Shown: piece by piece, positions 25,301 through 38,100 of the stretch
Layout of the letters: each line of letters starts with the position of its first letter
How positions within the stretch are numbered: the first letter of the stretch is position 1
DNA from: Sipunculus nudus
Taxonomy: Eukaryota > Annelida > Sipuncula > Golfingiida > Sipunculidae
Direction: 5' to 3'
Length of the DNA: 64,000 bases
NCBI GenBank assembly: GCA_026874595.1
Contig: CM049316.1
Span: 73,129,176 to 73,193,175 of the forward strand
The notes under the pieces: model-generated
What the model was told of the DNA's origin: nothing
What the model saw: only the letters and a program-made list of their open reading frames with translations
The model's database searches: none
Translations under genes and position numbers: made by a program

Positions 25301-28300
25301 TACAGGTGGTGCCACCAGTCTGCAGAAACTGATGAAACACTCCATGATCAATATCCATGAAAACAATTATGGTGATCTCTGCATTAGTTGTTCAGATACT
25401 TCAGCTTTTGTATCAAATTTTCCATTATTCTGAGCTGTACTTTGGAGTGCCATAGCTCAAAGGATATGGGTAACAGAGACCTAATTTCAGTTGTCCATGG
25501 AGACTTATCATGGGTCTCCCTGTGTGTCAACAATGAAGATTCTAGGTCCAGTCCTTACGATTTGTACCCGGTTGACAGATAACTACATCCTGAAAGGTCT
25601 CGAAAATAGAGAAAAAAAAAATTGTGAAAATTTGAAAAAATACAGGTGGCACCACTAGTCTGCAGGTACTGATGAAACACCTCTTGATCAATATGTATGC
25701 CAAAAATCATGACCATCAGTGTTGTAGTTATTGAGATGTTGCAGTTTGTTTTTATCAAATTTTCCATTATTCTGGGGGGTTATTGGGAGCCCCCCATAGC
25801 TCAAAGGATATGGGTAACAGAGACCTTATTTCAGGTTTCCATGCAGACTTTTTATGGACCTCTCAGTGTGTCAAGAATGAAGATTCTAGGTCCAGTCTTT
25901 ATGATTTGTGCCCTGTTAACAGCTTTTCACATTTTTAAATTCGTAAAAAATCGAAAAATTCAGGTGGCGCCACCAGTCTGCAGGAAGTGATGGAACATCT
26001 CATGATCAATACGTATGCCAAAAATCATGACCATCAGTCAAGTAGTTAATGAGATATTGAAGTTTTTGTATGAAATTTTTGATTTTTCTGGCGGGTACTT
26101 TGGGGCCCCATAGCTCGAAGGATATGGGTAACAGAGATCTAATTTATGGTTTCCACGGAGACTTTTAATAGGTTTCTCAGTGTGTCGAGAATGAAGATTC
26201 TAGGTCCAGCGGTTACGATTGTGCCACGTTAACAGATGACAGTATCTTTAAACGTCTCAAAAATAGAGGAAAAAATTGTAAAAAATCGAAAAATACATTT
26301 GGCGCCCCCAGTCTGCAGGAACTTATGGAACATCTCATGATCAATATGTATGCCAAAAATCATGACCATCAGTGTTGTAGTTATTGAGATATTGAAGTTT
26401 TTGTATGAAATTTTTTACTATTCTGGGGGGTACTTTTGGGCCCCATAGCTCAAAGGATATGGGTAACAGAGACCTACTTTCTAGTTTCCAAGGAGATTTT
26501 TCATGGACCTCTCAGTGTATCAAGAATTAAGATTCTAGGTCTAGGCTTTACGATTTCTGGCCTTGTTAACAGATGTTCACATTTTTAAAGGTCTCAAAAT
26601 AGAGAAAAAAATTTGTAAAAAATCGAAAAATACAGGTGGCGCCACAAGTCTGCAGGAAGTGATGGAACATCTCATGATCAATATGTATGCCAAAAATCAT
26701 GACCATCAGTCAAGTAGTTAAGGAGATATTGAAGTTTTTGTATGAAATTTTTGACTTTTCTGGGGGGTTACTTTGGGGCCCCATAGCTCGAAGGATATGG
26801 GTAACAGAGACCTAATTTCTGGTTTCCAAGGAGATTTTTCATGGACCTCTCAGAATCCCAAGTTACAAGGTTCTAGGTTCAGCGGTTACGATTTGTGCCT
26901 GGTTAACGGACGGACAGACGGACAGACGGACAGACGGACGACGGACAAAGAGTGATCGCTATAGCTCAGATGACTTTCAGTCAGCTGAGCTAAAAAAACG
27001 CGTAGGTTATTATATTTTGTCGATGTTAAAGTGAAGGACTTCAATTAGCTATTCGTTGTCAATATCCAATCGTAGATATATATATACCTTTAATAATATG
27101 TCTTGGGTACCCAGCAAATCTTTAAGCTCTTCTTCAAATCTCTCCACATTATCATTATAGAAGTGTAGGTCCTACAACGCAGAGGAGTTTGTCACAGCTG
27201 CTATACGGATGTAGTTCTACCTTACTTTAATGAAAAGTCTGATATATAATTATATCATAAAGCCAAGTTTCACCGGGGTACCTGCCTAAAAACGCAAAGT
27301 GCTGAAAACTTAGATACTATGACAAATTTTATATGTTGTATTATAGAACTTCACTTATCCTTTCTTTGTATTTTGACTGCTCAGATATATATGACTGGAA
27401 ACTGTGGTCTTAACTTCACGTTAAGTCGTCCCCCATACGTAACAGTTACCGCAAAGTAAATGTTGATTGCAGAGGGCATAAAAGTACAACATCCCATTTT
27501 TTGCTGTTTCATTTCATAAACATTCAACATGCAGTGCTATATTCAAGATTCTGACCTATAGTACGTACAGTCCCCTTTTGGTAAATCCTACCTCTATAAA
27601 TGCCTGCCCAATGCACTTGTAGATGTCTCGTGTCTCAATCCGCTCAATGATTGTCCTTGCTTCCTCCAGACTTGGGTCTTCAGAATGGAGAATAGTATGG
27701 TACAGACCATCATTCATCTTTGTGTAGGCTTCCATGTCCGTTACGGCTTCCTTGATCCCTAAGCGTTTGCTGTAAAATATCACAATTTACCCATCTTGAA
27801 AACTAGGTCTAAATTTAAGAATGCAAGTTTTTCACATGCGAAATACACGAGTCTCTATTAAATTAAAATTAAAATTGTATGCTACACTGATGCATATTAA
27901 TATGATGGTAAAACACTGAGATATTGTATTATGGACTTAACAATAAATGTAGCCTAAATTAAAAAAAAAAACAAAAATAAAATCAGTCAAGACTTTGAGG
28001 AAGCATTTATTTGCTGAATTTAAAAAGGTTTGCATACATTTACACACTTAACTTATTCAAAATTCTGAGTACACGTTTCAATGGACATTCTTGACCCTAC
28101 TTTATAAAACAACAAGAGTCAAAAACTATCAAATGGTAAGGAAAAGTTGTACGTGGTCCATATTTACATGTAATATATATATATATATATATATTATTGT
28201 ATCATATATCACTTCATAATCCTTACCCGTCTTTCGTGGTAAAACAAATGGCAGGTTCGCCTCCTTCCTTACGAGCCTTTGCCGCCAGTACAATTGCATC

Positions 28301-31300
28301 CCTAATCCTGTATTTGACATATAACTGTAAAGGTTAGCAAAGTTTAGGCCAGGGTAAGGCCTTAGAGAGTCCAATTGAGCCAAATGTAGCAATAGTTTAC
28401 ATTATCAAACCCAAACGCCTTATTTGCTATAGCTGAAGTATTTACCGAACCATGTGTACAGTTCCATATCAACTGCGACAGGGATATAATATACCATCAG
28501 CCTTCCATTTCCTCATTGATTAAATATGTATACATGTTATTCGAGTAAGCATGCTTTTCTTTGATGGACCGGAACATAACAGAAGGGTCTAGCTGATGTT
28601 AAAGAACACATATTTGATACAGATAGGTTAGATACACACATGAGGTCAATTGCTATGGTAACCTGGTGACAGTAGACCTTTCTGGCCAGCATGTAGCGGG
28701 TGTTAAATAGATCGTATACATCCCACGCTTCCTGTAAAATAGTTAATTATTTTATAAATGTCACTGGATGACTGTAGTTTTTTTATGTAAAATGCTTATT
28801 GGCATCCTTTTGGAATAAAATTTAATCAAAGGCACATGTTTTGATTAAAAGTCGGAATATACACCATTAGACATTAAAATATTGTCGCTTTTTACACATT
28901 TTAAATAATGTTAGGATTAGACGCTGCCTCGAGCAATATAGTAGAAGCTGTGCGGAGGGTTCGTTCTTGGTAATAAATTAGCAAGCACATCTGCTTGTAG
29001 GCATGGATGAAAGATGACCCTGACAACTTTTGTTTATATAGAATGCTAGCAGCCTTTAACCTTGTGGCTCTTTATTATGATTTTGGCATATAACAATTTT
29101 ATTATTTTAAGTTTAAAATATATACCAATGAAAGAAGTCATTTGTTTTAACCAACATAGAAATGGAAAAATTAAGGAAAGATATGATTACTTTTTTGGTG
29201 GATTTGTTTCATATGTTATATGTTGGCTTATATTCTGGAAATCAATGTTTGTACTGCTTTTTTTGCAAACGTTTACATCTGTAGTATTTTGGCTTGTAAA
29301 TATAATTTTAACGATATATTTAAAAATGGATGTATTGTTCTCACTTTATCTCGCGGGCAGATATGGAATCTTTCAGGGTCACCACATTTGACAATCCTTG
29401 CAAACTGCATGTAGCGGCGATGATCAAAGGTATTTTGGATTCCAAGATGGTGGGAGTCCCTGGCGAAGTAATCCCACTTGTCCACGTCAATACCACTCCA
29501 GGCATTGTTCACTATCTGCAGAAAAATATATTTGAAATTTTGATAACCGTTAATTACAATCAAACATGTCCAGTTTGTGCTACATATTACTTTTTATCTA
29601 GGTTTTAATGGCTAATCATTGTTCTGAGAATAGCTGCTTTTACTTAATTGGTTAGTTTGATACAATATCAGTTGAAACGGGTTTTTCTTGGCATGCACAT
29701 GCAGGGATGACAGGCAATAATATTTCTTTCTGTCATTTAACTACAGCTCCAATGATGTCATACGAAAAATCAGGACATGCTCGACCTTGCGAATAAACAC
29801 CCTGCCACGGTCAATGTTCTTATTACCTAGAACTAAAATGGAACTTTACCTCATAGAGAAAACTCATTTCTTCTGGTCTCCCCTCGTATGGCCATTTCTG
29901 TTTTAAAAGTACTTCATTCAGTTTCAAAGCACAATATCTCAATAAACTTTTGAAAGAAATTCAGAGATCTCAGACTGTACCTCTGTTTTAATGACAGGCT
30001 ATGATTTTTGAGTTTTTCCAAAATCCCGTGCAAATAAAACCTTAAATTCAGAGACTTGAAAATAAAAATTATTCTATCAATTGGTAATCTTTATCCCTAA
30101 TTAGTCGACAGTACCAACCTATTGCTCATGGACATTACCTTAGAAAGACTCTTAATTGAGTGTTGAAGGACTCGGTATATAATTGTCTCTTCGGCTTTTT
30201 TTTCTTATTTTTCTTCAGGGCAATGAACACAAAACACGATTCATATGGAGACTTATTGAAGTAGGAACATTAATATTTTATGGATAAAGGTAAAGCTTTT
30301 ATTTGCTTCTCCCGTCAACATTAAATTCTCTACAAAATGAAAGTAATGTGATCCCTGTCCTACAGATACATCTAGAAAAGTGGAAGTTAGAGTATTACTG
30401 TTGAAAATAAAGATGATATCACATGTACCTTTCCCCCAGTTGTTGTTTTTGGTCCTCCTATTAACTCAGTGATAAATTTGACATTCTGTGTATGACTGTA
30501 ATGCCCTGTCAGTTTAAATCCTGGCAGTTTATCCATTATGTATTCAAACATCTTGACGGAAGCGTCTTCATGCTGTAAGTGGGACATAGCACCATATGTT
30601 TTTTTTTTAATTATAAATGTGACAGTGGAGGAGACTTTATACTTTGTGTATCATCGTTCCAATTTTTAAGAAAGCACATGAATAATCTGATACGTCATCC
30701 ACTTTAATAAACATGAATCTACTTCTAATTTAAGGCTCAGTTACCACGGTACAGCATTTCCGAGAGAGACAATAAGTGCCAAATAGACCATCGGAACTGT
30801 ACAGACATTTGGTGTCACGCGGATCACCTTTCTACCTACACTTAGTTGTTGAAGGTCATATGGAAACCAGCCCAGTTACAATTTCACATGATCGATTTTT
30901 CCTGTATATACGCATATACGCGAATATGGTAACACCCTTTAATGATTACGTCTGCTCATCCCCCATATGCACAACATAACAATACTCTAGTCCTGCAATT
31001 TACGGGCTACCATATTAGCCACAAAACTGCTCCTAACTTGACAAACTTGGTTAACTAAGGCAATTAGCCGACTTTCCTGGCAGGGGCGTAGTCAAAATTT
31101 CGGGAAGGGAGGGGAGATGTGGGAACCAGGTTTAAAAAAAAAAAAACGTTCATTTTCAGTCTTGCAAGGGCACACTTGTCCACGCCTGTTGGTGGAATGT
31201 TTAAAGTCTCTCAATTCCAGCATTTCATTTTTTTATTGTCCGAGTTTCAGCTGTTTCACCCATTACTTGAATGATTATTGCTCGTAAATTCTACTTGTTT

Positions 31301-31367
31301 TTCTTGTGTATCGGTATGTTTGGAATACTTCCATCACTCTAACTGATACGCAACGTTTCTCACCTCG

Positions 31368-31429
<62 letters not shown>

Positions 31430-34400
31430 ACAGGTGCTCTTTTTATTATGTGACATTACATTCTATGTTTAATCCGTACTGGTTGAATTCTCGTTGTCAT
31501 GTTTAGCCTTGGGTTTTCACGCCTGGCCGAGGTCACGTGATGAGTCTGGTATGTAGAGATACACACAGCGCGGTTTTTTTCTGGAGAATTACTGAAACGC
31601 GGGTTACTGTGTTGTGCAAGGCTGTTCGAGAAGTGGAAAATTCTTGGCTTGAGGTGTGGTTACAAAACCAGTTTAACAACACCCGGATTAGAATGTTTCA
31701 TTGTTTATTGTAATGAAGAGTAGGTAGGACGCATGCACGCAGTTAAAGTCTATATTTCTGTGAAAATATCTATTCATTTCGTGACAAAGCAGGGAAAAAA
31801 AGGTAGTATGCCGTTTTTCTGGACTTATGGACTTTAGAATGTAAGTGTGAAAGAGAACATTACAAAATACGGTATATGAGCCCATGTTGACAAACAGAAA
31901 AACAAAAACGTAACTAAAGATTACTGGTTGCAGATATACGGAAGTTTACAGGACACTTGTTGAAAATCCCTGTATGCAAAACTCTGTTTCTTTTTACTTG
32001 CTGCAAATTTCCTTGCTCAATGTGTTTGGATTATTTTGGCGCCCCCCCCCCCCGTGTTATCAACACGGAAATCATAACATGAACAGCCTGTGTAATATGG
32101 GAACGGAGTTTTTGTCTAAATTATGAAAGGTTAAAGAGATTAAATTTACATTATATACCTCAGATATCGCAACAGACCATTTAAATCCTAGTCATGCATA
32201 ATTGTGCTTGCATAATTCATATTGGTACACAACTGTATGGATAGTGTAATAAAAAAAACTGCAGTCATATGAATGTGTTTCTAGAAAAAAAAATCCATAT
32301 TATTAAACACATCCATATAAATATTCTTTTTCAGGCATTCTAAGTTCAAGGAGTTAACTCCCCTGACGTATCTATACTAACCTTCCATTCTTCCTCGCCG
32401 TCATTTTTAAGTTTCTTCATCGCATCTTCAAAAGTGTGTGAAAAGGGGCCGTGACCTGAAAAACATTGGAAACTAGATGTATAGGGTCGTCAAGCGATCA
32501 CAGATGGTGGTGCTAGAACTATTTACAATAACACATTTAAATGTTAAAGTAAGGCAATCATTTTTATAGCTTTAGGGTTTATTTTACACTCTGTAAAATG
32601 TAAGTGTTATTACGGTGATTACGCTATCGGTTACATAAAAAATCGTAGTAAAGTAAGTTTACAAATGACATGCTGTGTTTGGATTTGCTAATGAAAAATG
32701 CAATTCTTTAAAAGGCTAGACACAGGGACGCAGCCAGGGTTTACGGAAGGGAGGGGATGCCCGGGGGTGGGGGAGGGGGGGGGGGGGCTTGAGCGGGCTG
32801 GTTTGGGGGGGGATACAGCATAACCGCTGGCCAAGTTGTGCATATATAGCAGCATACTTCAATATCCTTGGATCATTTTAAGACTGAAAAGAAGAGAAAA
32901 AATTTTAATTCATGCTTTCCTTTTCTCAGTAGATATTACTGTCTGGAATGTTTTTCCGAAACATTACATGCAAAGTCGGATTGGGGGCGGGGGGGGGATG
33001 GCATGGCCTCTTCGGCAACCCCTGGACACGCCCTTCAGAAATATAAAGTTTCAATTTTCATTCAGTATATTGAATCTTTGATTTCTCTTTTTCATGTCTA
33101 GTTGTGAGAAATAATATATAGTTTAGGAAAATTTAACACCGATATTCAGACATTTGTTTACCAATTAATATGAGGTGAAGGAATAACAGTCCATATCCTT
33201 ACCAAGGTCATGACAAAGCCCAGCCAAGGTCACGCAAAGTACATCGTCATCCCTTATTTGTACTTCGAGCTGCTTTAGTCCGCTGCATTTGTATTTGTCA
33301 CTTTTAAGATCCTCCTGTAGAGATTTGGCCAAGAGTTCTGCCAGTTGAGCGACTCTGTGAAAAAGAATCAAATAACAAGATATCTCCTGTCCGCTAATAA
33401 ATAATTTCATTTGCCACTAGATAATGTGTATTCGCATTTTTATCAAGGATTCTTTACGTGTCACCGTTTAAATTCTTTAATATACATGCATGTGTTTCAA
33501 GACATTGTTAACAAAATTCTACTTGACTTATGCGATTTGACAAGATCACATTTTTGTATCGGTTCTGTGAAAGGTTTATAAAATGAAGTTGCACGTCGTT
33601 AAGTTGAATCAGTCGGAAGTTACAATCTCCATCTGCGTTCTTTTTTGTTGTCCAATCTGTCCTAGTTTATTTACATATCATGTACACAATTATTTTATCA
33701 TTGAGATAAACAAACAGAAGGATAGGCATAGATAGATATATTTTATATATATATATATATGTATTATACCTTAAACAATTTTTTTATCTCATATAAGAAA
33801 AGGAAATGGAAAATTCCCTGATAAAAATATAAAATATACTTCAAACTCATACAAATTATAGACTTACCCAAGAGAATGTTCAAACCGTTTATGTGATGCT
33901 CCAGGAAAGACGTAGTATACAGAGCCAAGTTGTTTAATGTAACGTAGTCGCTGAAACTGTGGCGTGTCAATGATCTTTATACATTCAGGTCTCATTCGCA
34001 TTGGAGAATGTATCGGATCCTTGATTACCTATATAAAGTAAACAATACCACTAAACAATAAGATTAAAGCCACGGTCACACTAGAGATACGACCAGGTTA
34101 CGACCTGTCCACGACTGAAAATTTAAGGAATCGCCTGACAATCGTGACAAGAACGTGCGACAGATTGCGTATGTCGTGGCTGTTTATTGGGTGAAAAATC
34201 GGTCCCAGGGGTTTTTTGTACTTTTTCAAAATCCAGTTGCGACTAATTGGTAAATATTTAGGTCGTAGGAGCTTGCAAGAAGGTTGTACCACCAGTCTTT
34301 GGTCATAGCACGACCAGTCGTTCATTATCGTGCGATAACTTGTTGCACGATTGGTCGTGCCACTGCTCGTGCAATCTCGCGATTGGTGGCACCACTGGTC

Positions 34401-35119
34401 GTACGACCTTGTGATCAGAATTGCGACTTGCTAAAATCTCCCCCGACTTATGGTACGACCAGTTTGCTTTGCTTTCTGACAGTGAATTCCTAAGTATAAA
34501 TAACTTGACCTGCTTAAACATCTTGTTATGTTGCAGTTAAAGAATATCTTCAGTTGCTCTGCTAGCCAACTGATTATGGTTTTTAATAAGCCAGGATTTT
34601 ATAAAATGCCATACACCTATGTTAAAAGATACAGGCACTGACACTGTTATCTTATGGTAAAAATTGGCACTATATTGGTAGTTGGGACAAGCGTTTTTTT
34701 TTTCTTAAAGCGTTTTGTTCCTTAAATGAAGACGGTGATCAGGATGGGTGCCGGTGGGGCCATCTTGGTTTGCATAATTTACCAGAAGAGGCCTCCCTAC
34801 CGCAGAGGCCAAATCTGTTTGAAAAAAAATTGCAGGCCCCTGCTCATATTCGTGCTCTCGATCTGTCAATCTCCCACGATGGATGAAGATCTATTGTGTC
34901 ATATGAACAGACCCTGCAAACTATAATGCAAGACATAACGCTTAACCTGACCCAGTTGCCATTACTCTGAAAAAATAGGACTCTTGACCCTTTTTTTAAC
35001 GCTTGCCATACTGAAGGTATTCCCCTCTTCCTGTATTTCGTCAAGAGATCTTGTTGCATGATATAAAACAATGTATCAGTGGATGATAACATTGCGTAAT
35101 ATATATATATATATATATT

Positions 35120-35195
<76 letters not shown>

Positions 35196-38100
35196 ATGTG
35201 TGGGCCGAGATGTAAAAGGTCAGAAATCTCCAGGTACCGTCCCGGATGGTAATTGCCCGACCTGAGATGGTCCCACTTCGTGTTGGCCGTGATCGCAAAG
35301 TCCGAAACCTACAGGTACCATAGTAAAAACGTATGGTGCTACGTACTTTGCCCTGTGTGTCAGTCGCAACGCCGTGATCCAGGAGAAGCTGACAGACAGC
35401 AACATGACCTTTATCGGAGGCAAGGTGAAGCGCCGTTTGATCCGACTGAAATAAAAACGTGTTTTATTCAGTAAAATGGCAGTAACCACATTTTATATTT
35501 GTTTATCATATTTTAATAACTCATGTGGTTTAACTGACTAAAGTAGGTCATGTTAAAATAAGTATATACAAATGCGTTTATATTAAATGAACTAAGATGA
35601 CGATAATTTATTGTATGTTGTGTAATCAATAGTAATTAAACGTTTAGTGCTACTTACTTTGTCCTTTAAGTCTTTTGCAGCGCCATGATGCAGGAGAAGC
35701 TCACAGACCTTAACGTGACCGTTACAAGAAGCAAGGTGAAGTGCTGTTCGACCAGTCTTAAATAACAATAAAATACTGATTTTTATTCATTTGCAATTGT
35801 ACTTATAATGTGAGATTTATAAACACTTAGGAGCAGTTTTTAAAACGATGTAAATCGGAGGTTGATTTCTTGTATTGTCTGGTAATAACTCATGTGTTTG
35901 ATTCTACCAAAATAGGTCATGCTCCATGTAAATATACAAAAGAGGCGTCTATTATCAGCGAAATAACATGAATGTGATGTCTTTGATGTCTGTGGCAGAG
36001 CCATGATCAAGCAAGCCAGTTAGATTAGGTATTGTAGAATGCATTTACACAAAATTAAAAAAAAAAAGATTAAGGAAAATGTATCATTTAACATACCGGG
36101 TTATTGTTCATATGTGATGTGCTCTTTTGACCCAACAAAAATAACAAAGTGTTCAAGTGAGTGACGGGTTTCATGAAAGAAAGAAAGGGCATGGTGACAC
36201 AGAAGGTCAAGTGCTTAAAAGTTATTAATTTAAGCACCATTCCAACATAAATATTTGTAAAATTAATGGAAATCACATGGCTGGTGATACGTTCTTCGCC
36301 CTGTATGTCTGATGCATCGGAATCACGCAAGAAAAGCTGACAGACAAGAACATGACATTTATAGAAGGAATATTCTTGTAATTTTAAATGGAATGTGTAT
36401 GTAATATGCTTGGTATAAAGTTAAAAAAAATGCTTTCTATATAAACATTGTATATAATTTGAAATTTGTGCAAGTTAAATCTAGTGTAAAAACTTTTGTT
36501 GATGTATATTTCTAAACCACTTGTTGATTTTGAAAATTGTTTTCAATAAGAGTTCTGTAATATGAATAGCAGTTCTTTTTGAACTGTAGATATGTTACAG
36601 CGATTCACTTCTTCCGATTCTTTGTTTTGAAACTTCGCATTCTCAATTCCGCTCGGTTATACATCGGAAGATTGACCAATTCATTTTCCGTATATGTATA
36701 TTTTAAACACCAGTTGTAATTGTATATTGGAATACATACTGTTATAGTGATTGTTGTTGTTCTTTCTTTGATGATATTTCTGTTTTGATATTGCTTGTTA
36801 TATTACATGCATGTAATCACATTTTACCTTAACTATTCTGTGAGTTAAATTATTGTTACATTTTAGAATTTATTCACAAAGTCTAATATTTAATATATAA
36901 AATGTATGTATATGTGTGTTTGAAATGGTTTTCTGAGTTGATATATTGCGAACCATGACGTAGGTCAATCTAATCCCAGTGGAATTTTTAACAAAGACGC
37001 ACTCACATGAAATTATAGATTTATAGTGATGGGTGGGGCAACTTAGTTTAATATTCTGAATGTGTTTTATTTTTTATTTTCTTGTTTTTAATAATAGTAT
37101 TAGCAGGAAGGACTTTCTATAATAGGTCGTAAACCGTGGTCCGAGATCGTGGTAGACCGAGCTAAGGTGATCCTAGATCGTAGTAGCCCGATATAAAAAG
37201 ACACTTCGTGTTGGTCGTGATTCCAAAATCCGAAACATACAGGTACCATAGTAAAAACGTATGGTGTACGTACTTTGTCCTGTGTGTCAGTTGCAACGCC
37301 GTGATCCAGGAGAAGCTGACAGACAGCAACATGACCTTTATCGGAGGCAAGGTGAAGCGCCGTTTGATCCGACTGAAATAAAAACGTGGTTTATTCAGTA
37401 AAATGGCAGTAACCACATTTTATATTTGTTTATCATATTTTAATAACTCATGTGGTTTAACTGACTAAAGTAGGTCATGTTAAAATAAGTATATACAAAT
37501 GCGTTTATATTAAATGAACTAAGATGACGATAATTTATTGTATGTTGTGTAATCAATACTAATTAAACGTTTAGTGCTACTAACTTTGTCCTTTAAGTCT
37601 TTTGCAGCGCCATGATGCAGGAGAAGCTCACAGACCTTAACGTGACCGTTACAAGAAGCAAGGTGAAGTGCTGTTCGACCAGTCTTAAATAACAATAAAA
37701 TACTGATTTTTATTCATTTGCAATTGTACTTATTATGTGAGATTTATAAACACTTAGGAGCAGTTATTAAAACGATGTAAATCGGAGATTGATTTCTTGT
37801 ATTGTCTGGTAATAACTCATGTGTTTGATTCTACCAAAATAGGTCATGCTCCATGTAAATATACAAAAGAGGCGTCTATTATTAGCGAAATAACATGAAT
37901 GTGATGTCTTTGATGTCTGTGGCAGAGCCATGATCAAGCAAGCCAGTTAGATTAGGTATTGTAGAATGCATTTACACAAAATTAAAAAAAAAGATTAAGG
38001 AAAATGTATCATTTAACATACCGGGTTATTGATCATATGTGATGTGCTCTTTTGACCCAACAAAATAACAAAGTGTTCAAGTGAGTGACGGGTTTCATGA

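Larger units (their letters stand above)
35274..37188. repeat. 1.9-kb tandem duplication, unit 1 (ankyrin exons 8 and 9)
   Basis: Begins CACTTCGTGTTGG and ends near CGTAGTAGCC. Matches 37202-39107 throughout, exons and introns alike, with occasional substitutions and small indels (offset 1928 falling to 1916). Each unit carries two intact ankyrin exons and two decayed ankyrin exons. Confidence 0.93.

Noticed and set aside
24712-26955. Series of similar plus-strand frames ([11 protein letters not shown]..., [11 protein letters not shown]...)
   Set aside because: They follow the 340-bp tandem repeat and each is broken at different points; no selection for a frame is evident.
31368-31426. Possible CRISPR-like or direct-repeat array signals in simple sequence
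   Set aside because: All regular short repeats in the window are microsatellites or eukaryotic satellites without spacer structure; the genome is eukaryotic.
34844-35092. 82-codon minus open frame considered as a separate SAMHD1 first exon or SAM domain
   Set aside because: Sequence has no SAM-domain pattern, no donor in a phase that fits exon 10, and lies partly in repeat-like DNA.
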